DNA of 64,000 bases, taken from positions 7,053,931 to 7,117,930 of the forward strand of contig CM052357.1 of assembly GCA_028551475.1 (NCBI GenBank). Direction: 5' to 3'. The notes under the pieces are model-generated. The model had not been told where the DNA came from and searched no databases. It was given only the letters and a program-made list of their open reading frames with translations. Each line of letters starts with the position of its first letter. Within the stretch, counting starts at the first letter, position 1. Of this stretch, positions 51,409 through 64,000 are shown one piece after another. The position numbers were made by a program, and so were the translations under genes. Origin of the DNA: Casuarina equisetifolia (taxonomy: Eukaryota; Streptophyta; Magnoliopsida; Fagales; Casuarinaceae).

Positions 51409-54400
51409 TTATGCATCAAACCACATAAGAATTTTATCAACACATTCATTGCACCATCTTCTTCCTGTCTCCCAAAACATAAGAAGGAAAACATTCCAAG
51501 TTGCTCCTGCTAGAAAACCAAGACTAATAGGAATGAACAATTGATCAAATCTAAGTAGCATTGTTAAACCTGTATCTTGAGATTTTGGTGTTGATGATGG
51601 AGGCAACACATTGCCATTACATCTTTTTTTTAAAGGAAAGCCACATAACCCTTTGTTCCCTTCAAATGAAGTTTCAGAAAATGTCTCAAATTGCTTCATA
51701 TATGGAATTGGCCCGACCAATTGATTGAATGAGAGATTGAGAACTGCTAGGAAATTAAGACCATCTGCAAGTTGCAAAGGAATCTTACCGATAAGCTTAT
51801 TGCTTGAGAGGTCCAATGACTCAAGATTACTCAATCTTCCAAGAGATGGTGGTATTTGGCCTTGAAAAGCATTATGTGACAAGTTTAGTATATGCAATGA
51901 TGTGAGCTCTCCAATTGCTTCAGGTATAAGCCCATCAAGTTGGTTGCATGAAAAGTCAATTAAGGTGAAGATAGTTAGAATCCTCGCTAGCTTGAGATCT
52001 AACCCTTTAATAACAACTGTTATTGAGTATTGATAACTAAAGCCAATATGGTCTGATTAGAAATGGAGATAAGAGAGTATTGGTTCAGTAACAATTTTAT
52101 CACCCATCAATGCTGTCCAACCTGAAACTGTAAAAAATCTTCCAGTAAACTTGTTTGTAGCCCCATCTACAATTTGAAGCATTGGCCAAGTGACATTAGG
52201 CTTTGGACAAAATATATTCCCATAAAACTTATTGGACCGCAAAATAAGGACACGCAACATAGATACATTTCTTAGGTAACATGGGAAGATATCCTCAAAT
52301 TGATTGTACCCAATGTCCAAGACCTCCAAATATGTGCAATTGACCAAAGACTTTGGTAAATTTCCTTCTATTTGATTTCCATTTAGATCTAATATTTGTA
52401 AAGCACAATTTCCTGGAAAGTAATTAGGAATTGGCCCATGGATATTGTTTTTCCTTAAATTCAACACTGCAAGAGTCCCACTCATCTTAATAAAGCATAG
52501 GGGAATTGGACCACTAAAGGAATTATTAGAAAGATCTAATGCTTCAAGAGATGAAACATTGCATACTGATTGAGGGATATGCCCATAGAATTTATTGCTT
52601 GAGAAATCCAAGAATACTGAGAAATTCAAATTTGGTACTAGAACCGAGAGTTCCCCTTGAAGTTGGTTGGAGTGAAGGCCCAAGTATTGCAATGAAGAAA
52701 TATTAGAGAAAGGTCTTTCCAAAGTCGTGAAATAATTGAAAGAGAGATTTAAAGAATCAAGATCATAAAATTTCCCAATCCAACTTGGTATGCTTCCAGC
52801 AATCTGATTGTTTGAAAGGTCAAGAAATGCCAATTTGGATTGGTTTCTCAAGAAATTAGGAAACCTTTTCAACTTGCAAGAAGCCAACTCTAGATCAAAA
52901 AGTTGGGGAAAGGAAGAGGAAGAAACATTAATTTCATCATACTCAATCAATAAGTTGTTGTCAGAAAGACCAAGAATTGAAAGATTTCTCAATTCTTGAA
53001 TCACTTTCAATTGCAAGGAGCCACTGAAGTTGTTAGAACAAAGACTGAGAGTTTCTAGACTTTGGAGTTTAAAAATAAATATGGGTATTGGCCCTTCCAA
53101 ATTATTGTTATCCAAATAAATGGCACGGAGTGGCAAAGAAGAAACTTTGTGAATCTCATTAAGTTGACCAGAAAATTGATTTTCCTGAAGCCATAATTCT
53201 TCTAATGATGGAAGGAAAAACAAAGAAATTGGAATACTCCCATTGAGTAAATTGGAACGTAAGTCTAGGACTACAAGATGCAGGAGCTCTTCCCATTGAG
53301 TGGAAGTAATATGACCCGTTAGCTCATTCTCACTAAGTTCTATTTGAGTTAGATTCTTGGCCATTGTGAATGATGGAATTGGTCCTGTCAATATGTTGTT
53401 TGACATGTTTAAAGAAACCAAATGTGTGAGGCTTGCCACGGAGTACGGAATTGATCCACTAAAATTGCAAGATAAAAAATCAATTTCGGATAACATTCTA
53501 AGGTTACCAATAGAGTGTGGAATTGTGCCTGAAAATTTTGTATCTCCAATATTCAAGATTCGAAGAGATCCATTTTGAGGAAAATCTGGAAGAGAACCTT
53601 GAAGCAGGTAATTTAGAGACAAATCAAGCATCTCTAGTGTTGGTATTTGGACGATCTTTTGTGGAAACGCGCCATTCAACCCAGAATCACCAAGGTCCAA
53701 GTACGTTAAGTTTGTGAAATTTGCAAAGAACTCTGGAAACGGAGAATAAAAATTGTTGAAATTCAGGCGAATAGTGGTAAGGGACTTGAGCATCAGTATG
53801 GATGGATGGAAAGGACCTGAAAGATTACAAGATGACAAACTCAACACTTTTAGCTTTGGTAGAGAAGATGACAAGGCCTGACACCATTCATTCCCTTGTG
53901 CTGATATTCTCACCCCATCAAGATGAAGCTCTATAAGTTTTGAAAGGTTCTGAACGAGCATATATAAATTTGGATTTTCAAGGCTCAAATCGCTGAAAAA
54001 CGTGGATAAGTCAAGAATAACCAACTTTGTCAGATAAGAAATTGCCATCGGTACCTGTCCAGAAAAGCCTGCGGTTGACAGGTTCAAATAAACCAAATTT
54101 GTCAACTTCTCAAACTCTGATGGAATCATAGAACTGCTGAAGTCGTTGTAAGCCAAGCTCAAGTTCTTGAGATACTGAAGACTAAAGAGACCACTTGAGT
54201 TAAGTCCACCGGAAATAGCTTCTTCAGTTAGATCGAGGCCAATAACACGTCCATCTTGGCAGGTTACACCTTCCCATGAGCAACAATCCACACTTCCATT
54301 CCACCATGCAAGTTTTGTCGACTTAGCATGATCAAATATGAGGTTGTTTTTCAATTGTAATAACAAGGACTGTTGATCATCCAGACATTGCCCAGACACC

Positions 54401-54474
54401 CCAAAGATACAGCAGTTGAGGAAAATTATGCATACGGGTATGAGGGAAATCAATGAAAATAGCGGAATCCTCAT
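51409..54474 (-). pseudogene. LRR receptor-like protein (Cf/RLP12 type) with one in-frame TAA
   Basis: Receptor-like proteins of this class sit in the plasma membrane and often act in pathogen recognition with a partner kinase. The gene is intronless with 1022 codons from ATG 54474. The order is: secretion signal (PLFSLISLIPVCIIFLNCCIFG), N-terminal cap (CLDDQQSLLLQLKNN, WNGSVDCCSWEGVTC), about 25-30 leucine-rich repeats with many N-glycosylation sites, an island region, C-terminal repeats (LNLSHNAFQGQIPPSLG), a transmembrane segment and a short tail without kinase. Codon 806 (52059-52057) is TAA in SYLHF*SDHIG, at the usual island. The same frame continues open for 215 more codons to the normal end. 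As written, the product would be soluble, without its last repeats and membrane anchor. Only a single lesion was seen, so this may be a recent loss, an allele or a base error. Confidence 0.9.
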
Positions 54475-56442
54475 TGGAAGTAGAGGCAAGAGGCAAGAGG
54501 CAAGAGGCAAGAGACAAGAGTATAGGAAAGAATTGAAGAGATGATGAACTTAGTTGACGAAAACGGAGGGTAAAAGTCCTATAAACCCCAAATATTTTCA
54601 CATGAAGCTCTAGGACGTTGCAGGCTAAAAAGATATAAAGTTTGCAATTGGAGAGCAACCAAAGTGTAGAATGGGACTTAGAAGAAGAAGATAGCGACTC
54701 AACAGAGCGAGAAATGGTATAGTCAACAGAGGGAAGTAAACCGTGTGTCAGTTTGTATAATTAATACGAAAGTTTGACCCGCTGAAAACACGAGGCCAGC
54801 GAATGGAAAACAACTTAAAGACATCAAGGCAGGATCCATGTAAAATAACAAAGGAAGTGACATTAGAGTCTCTTTCATGTTCCAATTATGAGTGAAAATA
54901 TGAAATAAGACATAAACATAAAACACCACTGAACACGTATATTATCTCCTCTTTCCGATGCCCTTCGGGCTCAGTGGCTTTCAGTAGGTGTCCACTCCCT
55001 ACAATAATCAGGCAAGTTTCTTTGGTTTAACTATGCTAAAGCTCAGTGCTCCTGTTGCCAACTTCTGCTTTTGGCCTGACTTATGATGGACTTTTTTATT
55101 TGGCAAACATCGTGGTCGGTTCTTTTGACTCCTTTTTCGTCTTCTCTCGCAAGCCGATAGGAGCTGTAAAAGGTGGCAAAAGCAATGCGAAAATATGCAA
55201 AAGTCGCTGCTTTTTTGTCGGAGTGATTGGATTTCATAGCTGTTACGCGTTACCGAAGGAAACAAGGCGAAAAAGGAGAGCTCCTAGCTCGAGGAGTTTC
55301 CTGGTTGCACAAACGAAAAGAAGCGGAAGCCCTGTTCTTTTCACATTTCCCTTCATAACGAACAAAGTAAGGAGACTTTTTTAGTTACCTAGTTTCTCTT
55401 CAAACAATAAAATATATGTCTGAATTTTCCATATTGGTTCACGATTTCTCTTTGACAAAGAAAAAGATCTTACCATTCATAATACATAATCTTCTTTTTA
55501 GCATTAATAATAGAATGAAATGAGTGATTCATCAAAAAAATATTTTATTCATCAAAAAAATAGAATGAAACGAGTGTAATATAAAACTAAGTATGGTAAT
55601 ACGAATTCAAAATATTTTTCTTTTTTTTTTTTTAAATGAATACAAGTCAAAGTATAATATTTCCTTAAGAAAAAAAAAAAAAAACCGTTCTTTACATGTT
55701 TCATCTGTAAATGGAACATGAGAGAATTTTATCCTCCGAGTGCTCATAAACACAGACTTGTCTGTCGGCAGAGATTCCATCGGTGGGTCACGGCTTGAAA
55801 TTTCCTTTTGCTTTCATCGAAAGCACTGACGACCGGGGGTGGGCAGGTCGGCGTGTAGTGGAATGAATGAGGAATCCTCGACGTCCAAAGTGGAGAGAAA
55901 AGCAGAGGGCTTTTGCTTTCTGAACGCGGATTGACGCGGACTTCAAAAGCTGCTTTGTGACTTGCCCGGCGATTACGCTTTGTCCTTGAAGACTTCGCTG
56001 TTGACGAAGCTCAATTTCAAACTGACGAAGTGAACTTATTTGTCGCTTATTAACAGTTTTAAGTCTTTTGGGACGTGATGAACATTGAAAGACACTTATT
56101 TTTTGGAGTTCTGTTATTTTCTTAGTTGAGCTTAGATAATTTGATAATAGTTAAAAAATTTAGAAGTTCAATTCAAAAGTTAATTAAAATGTTAAGAATT
56201 TTTTTTTAAAAAACTTCATTTCAAGGTTTTTTGAGACTTTCATTTCAACATACAACTCTTATAGAGTAGAATAATTTCAACATGAACTCTAATGCTAAAT
56301 TAAAAACCTCAAAAATTTAACTCACAAATTAACTTAAAGGTTATAGTGTCTTTATTTCTTTTTAAAAATTTAGTTCAAAGATCTTATTTTTAGATATGAA
56401 ACTATCATTTTGTATTACATGCACAGCACAACATGAAATCTA
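54475..56442. other. Promoter side of the receptor-like protein gene and end of unit A
   Basis: A 112-codon + frame at 55046-55384 overlaps frames on - and has no known relatives. About 55740-56040 is GC-richer but unassigned. About 56100-56340 carries degenerate repeat text like that at 880-1110. The region ends at the duplication junction. Confidence 0.45.
54483..54517. repeat. Tandem 7-base repeats just upstream of the receptor-like protein start
   Basis: Four copies of gaggcaa and one gagacaa lie in a row directly upstream of the - strand ATG at 54474. They happen to be in frame and would encode a Leu/Pro/Ala/Ser/Cys extension, but no ATG lies upstream to use it. Confidence 0.75.
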
Positions 56443-56502
56443 ATAGAAGATCACATGGAGATCAAGGCACTAGCCACAAACACATACAATCAAGATAGAC
56501 CT

Positions 56503-58349
56503 TCTGAGATGTGAAATTTGTGTAGATTTAGATCCGTTCATGTGAAAGCAACATGTTTAAACAAGGAAAATTTGATTAACCAAATGTCATTTTTATTATT
56601 TTTTATTTTTTAGTTTTTTTCTAGTACCACTATGTTCTGTAATAGTGTATGTTGAGATCACCTCAGAGTACAAATGAGTAATTCATAAAAAATCTAATGC
56701 TAAGCAAATATTATTAGACATTAATAGTCATTCTAACTTTTACAAATAAGGTATATTAACAAGTCTTTTGAATCTTATTTGCTTATATTTTAGTTAGAAA
56801 AGTGTTTTTGTTAGAGTATACGTATAAGAAAATTAGTAGAATGTTGAAAAGTATTTCCTATATCTTTAAAGAAATTAAATTTTAATATATTTACTTTAAT
56901 TAAAATGTAAATCATGTCTATTAATTTTACAACCTAACTTCATAAAAATAAATGAATACGTAAAGCAACTGGACAATATTTTTTCGAGTAATAACTCAAA
57001 CTCCAAAAGTTTACCGTTGAACCATTTTGAGCAAATATTTTTGACTCAAGGTATCTTCCAACTTCAAAGTTTTTCTCAACCATCTCAAAATTTAGGAGTT
57101 CGACCTTGTTCTCTAACCTTTTCATTGAACCAAACATCAAATGCATAGCAGTTGGCATTATCTAATTCACGTAGAGAGGTCCAATCGACTCGTTACTTTG
57201 CATTTGAACACACAACTTGAACCATTTCACTTAATCACTTTGGCTTTCCCTTTCTCAAGACCAACCATCGAATGAAGTAATTCCTCTTGATACACAGAAA
57301 AACATGGCGCGGCACTTTGTGCAGTTTCATCACCAGTAATCGAATGAGGTTAGTGCAGTCTCCATTCCTCCTAATCGAATGAGCTTCTTCAATTATTTTT
57401 CCCAACACCAAAATAAGTTATGAAATATAATGCGTCTCGAAGCTCATCTCAACTAAATGCCCCTTTTTCTTTTTATGTCTGCTTTCAATTTGGTTAATCT
57501 TGAATTTTGTTCTTCAGAAGAGTACAGGGCATGGTCTAGGCGTCTTTCTGTTCTAAATGTGAATGTGTTTTCAATCTTCCGATATCTTTATGTCAATTGC
57601 TATTACAGAGGAAAGCAGGCCTGATAGGAATAGAGAGGCAGACCACACAAAGAGAACATGGTTTGAAAAGCGAAGAGCCGGATCTCATGTACCATAGACA
57701 AAATACCTCCGAAACTCTTCATCTATGATTATAAGAAATGGCATCAAAAATCCATTTTCATAGACCAACCAGAATTGACTCGTAGGATTTGTAATTGCCT
57801 AACCAAGTGGTAACTATCACTCCAACTGAGTTCTTTAACTTTGTGTTCTCTTTTCTTTTCCAACTGACCAAAAAAGGCCATTTTCCAGGTCCTTGACTAG
57901 CTTATTAGGGCAGCGTTGCTATGACCAGAACGCTACTGCAGTGGCCTCGGACTTCAAAAACTAGCTTCTGATATATTCGACTCTAACAAGCTTTTACCAT
58001 TTAACAAGACTCAACAAGATGGAAGATACCCATTGAAGAAACAATTAAACATGGCTGTCATGGCAATGTTTTATTAACGAGTGCGGTAGCTAAACTAGAA
58101 ACAAAAAGCAATAGGTGGCTTCAAACACACAATAATATTTGCAGGTGAATACTAGCTGGTCGAATGTGCAAAAAGCAAGAGTACATGATCAAGGCAGAAC
58201 AGATGACATCTAACAATAATTGATGGGCGATAAAAAATTGCAAATTTCAGACCTGGACTTGGAATTCTAAAAGTCATATGAAATCTCTATTTGCTAGGAA
58301 AAAACACAGCTCCTTCTGTAGCTATCTCAGAAGTCCAAGACACAATTTC
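56503..58349. other. Intergenic DNA of unit B
   Basis: Counterpart of 38451-40434. No gene recognised; it shows the same faint protein-like stretches as unit A, with different breaks. Confidence 0.45.
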
Positions 58350-61300
58350 TCACTTGATGATTCCAGGTCGATTGGGTTGTACTTTAGATCTGGTCCTATG
58401 AACCTTCTTGGGTGAGTCAGTAGTCAATGCGTACATCTTCACAGCGAACAATTCCTCGGGCAACCCCTTTTGATCCTGATTAATACCAACTAAATGTAAG
58501 AAAACGTGATTGAATTTATTACACATCACTGCACACAGTTTCAAGCTCTGTTTTTTAACAAGCTTTCAATTTTCACGAGAGAGAGACAGAGAGAGAAGCA
58601 ACAGTTCTCAAATGTGTTAGTTGGTATGCAAAATAATATCAGCGGACAATGGTATCAAACAGAAAAGCTTATGCTCTACATTTTTTTTTTTTGGGTTTCC
58701 ATTCATAGAATCCTAACCGAGGCTTATGCTCTTTGCTTAGTTTAACATTGAGAATATAATTCTAATAAAATTAAAATTGAATAACTACCAAAGTTGTAAT
58801 TCATATATACGCAGGAACACGAATTGTTGTGTAAAAGGTCAGGTGATGTGGATAATTCACAATAGAGGTTAAAGGTATCAAGTAGCGTTATATCCTTATG
58901 AAATACAGAAAAGTTCACATTTGAGTACCACCAAATGATTCCATTATGCTTCCCGGTAATGATACTACAACAAGATGCGCTGCAAACAGCTAAATCCAAG
59001 TGTTCTCTTAGTGTCAATCTCTAAAGATAAACTCCCATAACTCTATTTTAACTCCTTAAGCCAACTATTTTTTGTTGTTTTAACATTAAGCAATGTTACA
59101 TGCTTTCTTCTAACATAACTCTATTTTCATTGGGCTTCAAGTTGAAGAACTGTCTCAGTTGCATGTTCAATAATACTATTGGGTCCAATTGAGACTAATT
59201 ATAATAAGTCATCTCTTACACCAGAACCACCATAAGAAATCAATTATCATTTCCCAAGAAAGATATTTTTATTCTTGGCTCTCAGCTTTTCTCCAAACAA
59301 GATCCAACTAATTCACAACCCTCAACACTAGCCAAAGTACAACAAAAAATTAGTGATTTTGGTCCTACATACTACTGCAACATAAATCAATGTCCCTTCC
59401 TCTCTTGTCCCCTAGGTAGGCCATCCGTCCTATTCTAAGAAAATGAAATTAATATTTTCAATTGTGCTTAAAAGTCAATATTTCTTATGATTCCACTCAA
59501 ATAAATATCCCCAAGATTAAGCTTGCGGTCAACATGGAGGAAAAAATGCAAACTCATCAAAGATAGAAAGAGATTCCCAAATTATTAACCACTTTTTTAT
59601 GCATATCTATAAACTTTTTCAGGACTTGCAAACTACCAGGAATGTCTCAAAATTTGCTAAGCTACTTGGATAGTGAGCCATTAATGACTATCTTCGTATT
59701 GGAATCTATCATACACATCTTTCATTTGAAAATATGGTCTTTTAGTAAAGATATTCCAGATCATTCACTATTTTCGATAATAATACTTTTCAACCTACTC
59801 TTATATATCTATGGCCTTTGCAAAGCCAACCGATAAATTCAAACTCCGTTTTCCAAATTACAAAAAGCTATGGTGATTCAAAATATTGCACGGAGAACCC
59901 TCAAACTTCTAACTGTTGACAAAACAGAAGATATTGACTTTCTAATAAAGAAAAAAAATGAGCCATGTATATGTACTCTTTGGTTGAGCTTGTTTCTCAT
60001 TGAGGCATGACTTTCTATCTTATCCCCCTTTCAGTTACTAACAAAACTTCTATCAGTCACGAATACCAATTCAGATATCTTTCGTGGTTGCAACAACACT
60101 CTTGAATACCTATATGATTGAGTCTTTCAAATTAATGCATTCAAAGGAAAACCCTTAAACATGGGCCACTAGCCATATAACTTTAATTTTTTTTATTTTT
60201 TTAACTGATGCCAGAAAAACTAATCTGAGGGCTCTACAGCCAACAACTCGATATGCCATGTACTATATCAGACAGCCCCTGGGTCGTGCCTCCAAGTAGT
60301 GAAGGGGTGGGATGAGGCCAGAATAGGCTTAAGTTCAAACGTGACCAAAGATAAATTAATTTAAAAGAGATTCAACACTCCTACAAATAACTCATCAGAT
60401 TATAAAGAGACCAACTCATTACTGTGAGAAACTGTTTCAGAATTTTTTTTATTTTTTATTTTTTAAAAAGAGTCAGAAATGGGCAGTTTGAGAAGTTGCT
60501 GTTTTCGCAAATACAGCATAGATCAGAAAAGTCTCTTGCTTTTAAACTGCTTTTTGAGAGATACAAAGCATAAAATTAGAGAGCAGATCTCATCCAACAA
60601 GTTTTAGTGTCACTTAAGCTTGCATATGCAACAATTAAACACTACCTTTGATTTGTAAATATGAAGTCCACATTGGCTAAAGAGCTCCTTGAAGTATAAA
60701 TCAGATCTGGTGATGCTTCGATCTTCATTGTCCAGCACAAATCCTAGAATCCAGTTAAACTAGCTTAGAGGAATTCAGCCTGATTCAGTAAAAAATCTCA
60801 AACTCATAGGCCCAAGCAAACAGCCAGAGATTTTTATAGAAAGATTAATGAATGCACTACGCCATAGCTAATTGCTGCAAAAAAGGGAATTTAGCTAGTC
60901 ATCTGTCACACATGCTAAGAATTTAGTAGGTCCTTCAATCGGATGAAGCACCATCCTATGAATTAGGGGTGCTAGAGTTGCTGAGCTGTTCAACTTTGGT
61001 CAATGTTAATTGTAGTCCAGTGCTACACCACTCCCTGGCAAAAGAGGAGATTTTGAAACTTCGAGGAATAAAAAGGAATATGATATAGAATACTTTCTAA
61101 TCTTATTAGTTCTAGGGAAATTTTATCTTGAGGATCTTTCAAAAAAGAAAATTTACATTTTATTTTATGGCAAGAATTTCTCATGGAAATTTCCCTTTCA
61201 ATTTCCCATTTGTGGTTAAAGTCAAATTCTGCAAAAAATAACAATTAGGACATTTGAGGCTGTACTATTTCCAATAAATATGGCATATAGGTTTGGATCC

Positions 61301-64000
61301 TTTAAGTGTGCCTATGGCTACAAAACAAACCCACATAGAGAATCAAAAGTAGGGCTTGTGATAGAGTGACAGTTTTTGGTTGATATAGATGATCTGAAAG
61401 AGCTTTTTTACTCCTGAACTCCTTCATGTCCTTTTCATCTTTAACCTAAAATTGGGAGATTTCTTTGCTACCCTCTTCCTTATTTTCCATTTAATCAGTA
61501 ACAGCACATTAATGGACCTCGTCTTTCAGTGTCAATCATTATCTTATTTCTCTATCTTGCTTTCGTTACCCTCAAGTGTCATACCATATAGTGTCTTTAA
61601 CATTTTTGGACCTCACTTAAGAAACACTAATAGATACCAAAAACTTAATTAGGAATGACAAGTTCATTGAAAATGACAACCAAAAAAAAGAAAAAAAAAA
61701 GCAACGATTTTGTAAAAACTTAAATGTGTATACTTGCATTTATGAATAAAAACCAGTTTCTAGTTAAGTGTCTTGTCCAGGAGCAATAATATAGAGAGCT
61801 TACGCTCACATGACTAAATGCCACAAACCCTTCCATGTAGAACCCTTTCAAGATTGTCATTAGTACAAGACACATCCAAAGCCCATGCCCGTGAGAGAAA
61901 CTTCCTCATCTTTCTTCTGTTTTAGCTCTTGAAATTGACTCATCATAGATTGATAAACCTTTAAAAATTGTGAGGAGATAGCAGCTCTAAAATTCGAAGG
62001 ATACTCCTTCGGTCTCATGATGAGATGGCCACTGGAGAAATTCAATTCACTTCCGTGATCTGAGTTTTTATTTTTACTTCTTAGGTAGGCTGATTGAGAT
62101 CTTTTCTTTCAGTACCCTTGAAGAATGAAGAATGAAGAATAAAGGCAAAAACATAATGGGCATAGGGGCACGGTGGCGGCAGGACCACAGCTGTTTCTTG
62201 CCTTTATCAGGACTATAATCTCAAGAAGACCCCATTAGATCTAAGATTTTGGGGCTCATTACCATATGGGCTTGAACTCCGACTTCACTCTTTATCTAAT
62301 AAAAAGCTCAACATGTACTTTCTTCTGCTTGCTTTAATATTTAGGAGAACATATACACTTGGCTAACTTGCATGGATATTAAGTTGGAAACTACCCATCA
62401 AACTTGTTAAACCCAAGGCTTTGCAAAACTCACTAGATGTTTTTATGTAACTCTCCTTCCAAATGAAATAGATCCAACACTTTTGGTTTGGTTTCCCTCC
62501 AGAGATGTTGCGAAATAGAGTCTAGCAATAACGTTGACTGGTTACTTTAGAAACTTAATCTAGATCATCACTACCCAGCTATACCATAACAACTGGACAG
62601 ACAACGTATCTTCACCAAATCACAACTCTGCCAAGCCAATGCCATCTCTTCAACATATTTCCATTAAATCACATGGATTCAAAGCTATTGACATCACCGC
62701 CAATCACAATCCCACTAATCTTTCCTTTCCATTTTCACCATAGATGGCTTCCTTTCTCACAGCTGCAGAGCACCTAGGGCATGAACTATCCGTAAGAGAC
62801 ACAATGCTTACTCATTCTATCAATAGACTCCAGTTTTATTGTTCATTAGAACCAGTTTTGGTTCCAATCATTGGAAAATAGACAACGTTGCCCTGGTAAA
62901 TTTTGCCAAAACCTCGTTTAATTCAAACAAGTTAGGTGTTGCCAAGTTTGGTAATGTACTTTTAATGTTCAACTTTGTCTTCCCTTTGGATTGCATCGAA
63001 ATTAATTTTTCTTTTTTTCCTCCATCCCTTAGAGTACAACATCCAAGGGAAATTTTAGTTATAAATATATATATATATATAAAAAAAAAAGAAACCTATG
63101 AGTTGCTTGAAATCTAGACACTCTTCTTTTGATAACCACGGAAGCCGTACAAATGAGATGGCATCCTCTTAGAGCTTGAAGGGTGCAAAGAAAGTTACTG
63201 CATCATAACACAACCCTGACGAATATAAAGAGAAGAACAAAACGGGAAGCATACCACTTTTTGCTATATTCTCCTTCAAGACAAAAAAGCCACCAGGTTT
63301 AAGGCCAGCCTGGAAGTAACATAAATCTTAGTTACCGCCAAATTACAGTAGCTACAGAAGATCACTAGAATATTCACAATGTCAGACATGTGAAAAAAAT
63401 ACAGTATAACAGAATAGGTTGCAGCATAGATACAAGGTCTTCAACAAAAAAAACTCCAAGAAAATGCACAAAACTAAGAGGAAAAATCCAATTTTCAAAA
63501 CCTAAAAACAAAAGAAAGTGAAATTTTACCACCAAAGTTTTGAATATCCATCAAAAGCGAGCAAATAAAAACTAAGAAAGCTTGAGGTCTTCTTAGCACA
63601 AAAATAACGAGAATTCACCACCTAATACTACTAAAACAGTAGAAGAGAGGATAGGTTACAGAACTTGATCAGTTATCACTATATAACATTGCGTAATTGC
63701 TGCCCAGACAGAACCACAGAAACTCTTTTTTCAACTCTGCTTCTTTGAAGGAGGAAAATGGTCTATAGTGTAGCAAACCTATGCGGTGCATTACAACAGC
63801 GAAACTAGCAGAATCATAAGAACATTTAAAACATAGAAAGCAGAAGAACATCACTTCAGTAACCAGTCCCGCAGTACAGCAAATCAAAGTTCTTGGTTAT
63901 GTTGCAATACTAGTAACAATTGCAGGAACATTTAGGGTTACAAGAACATTGAACTAGCATTTAGTCCCTTCTGCAGTAATATGGCCACAGAGGCAATCAT
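58350..64000 (-). CDS. NTMT1: Alpha-N-terminal protein methyltransferase (NTMT1-like), copy B, 3' part
   Basis: Three 3' exons lie in the window: 63309-63255, 60743-60646 and 58475-58350, stopping at TGA 58352-58350; the 5' exons lie beyond the right edge. Lengths (55, 98 and 126 nt), phases and GT-AG sites are identical to copy A. The frame is open: KPGGFFVLKENIAKSG, then FVLDNEDRSITRSDLYFKE with Arg where copy A has a stop, then DQKGLPEELFAVKMYAL with Lys where copy A has a stop. It ends with the same plant-specific basic tail (HRTRSKVQPNRPGIIK). The gene is therefore probably functional, subject to its unseen 5' exons. Confidence 0.85.

Larger units (their letters stand above)
38395..56442. 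repeat. Tandem duplication unit A (about 18 kb)
   Basis: From 38395 the sequence matches, in the same orientation and with collinear small differences, the sequence from 56443 to the window end. Position 38401 pairs with 56449 and position 46012 with 64000. Only the first ~7.6 kb of the unit can be compared. Unit A continues through the rest of the methyltransferase gene and the LRR receptor-like protein gene to the junction at 56442. Confidence 0.9.
56443..64000. repeat. Tandem duplication unit B (truncated by the window edge)
   Basis: Collinear with 38395-46012. It starts at atagaagatcacatgg, which in unit A lies inside the last exon of the LRR pseudokinase gene; the 18-codon tail of that gene (ending IQSR-stop) is carried along. 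The offset drifts from 18048 at the left end to 17988 at the right through small indels. Substitutions are scattered throughout, so the event is not very recent. Confidence 0.92.

Noticed and set aside
51302..51544. Lys-rich then hydrophobic 80-codon frame on +
   Set aside because: It overlaps the 3' end of the receptor-like protein gene on the other strand. The hydrophobic part mirrors the reverse of the transmembrane-coding sequence.
55046..55384. Open frame of 112 codons on +
   Set aside because: The opposite strand is open over much of the same stretch, composition is unremarkable and no family was recognised.
1..64000. CRISPR arrays, bacterial operons, tRNA or rRNA genes
   Set aside because: None was seen. 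The window is plant nuclear DNA, and no tRNA-like A/B boxes or rRNA blocks were recognised on reading both strands by eye.

Overview
The window is nuclear DNA from a flowering plant, most likely a woody eudicot. It is AT-rich, its genes are well separated and split by long GT-AG introns, three stretches are decayed Copia retrotransposon, and every recognisable protein is a plant family member. The species cannot be named from the sequence. Coding coordinates were built by hand from splice sites and family resemblance recalled from memory; no alignment or database search was run.

Left half (1-36 kb), all on the + strand: a berberine-bridge-enzyme-like oxidase with a frameshift at its signal-peptide junction (1572-3192); an intact eight-exon chloroplast dihydrodipicolinate reductase gene of lysine synthesis (5557-10368); a vacuolar zinc transporter of the MTP1/ZAT type interrupted by one in-frame TAG (14980-16191); a 13-exon gene for an organellar TWINKLE-type primase that stops before the helicase domain (18358-27439); and a two-exon bHLH factor of the bHLH52/53 type (34887-35902). 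The neighbourhood of BBE-like, truncated TWINKLE and bHLH52 genes matches, from memory, Arabidopsis chromosome 1 around At1g30660-At1g30760. Copia remnants lie at 10.95-11.88 kb (two pieces in opposite orientation) and 29.5-30.6 kb.

Right half (36-64 kb): an LRR receptor-like pseudokinase on + (36768-38450), then a head-to-tail tandem duplication with a unit of about 18 kb. Unit A (38395-56442) holds, on the - strand, an alpha-N-terminal protein methyltransferase gene (NTMT, 40435-50456) with several disabling changes, followed by an LRR receptor-like protein gene with one nonsense codon (51409-54474). Unit B begins at 56443 and runs off the right edge. It repeats the intergenic DNA and the 3' exons of the methyltransferase, and both codons that are stops in unit A are sense codons there.

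The genes do not form a pathway. The main points are the helicase-less TWINKLE gene and its conserved neighbourhood, the tandem duplication in which the copy at the original position has decayed while the visible part of the new copy is open, and several otherwise full-length genes carrying a single lesion. For the single-lesion genes, assembly error and haplotype-specific loss must be told apart.
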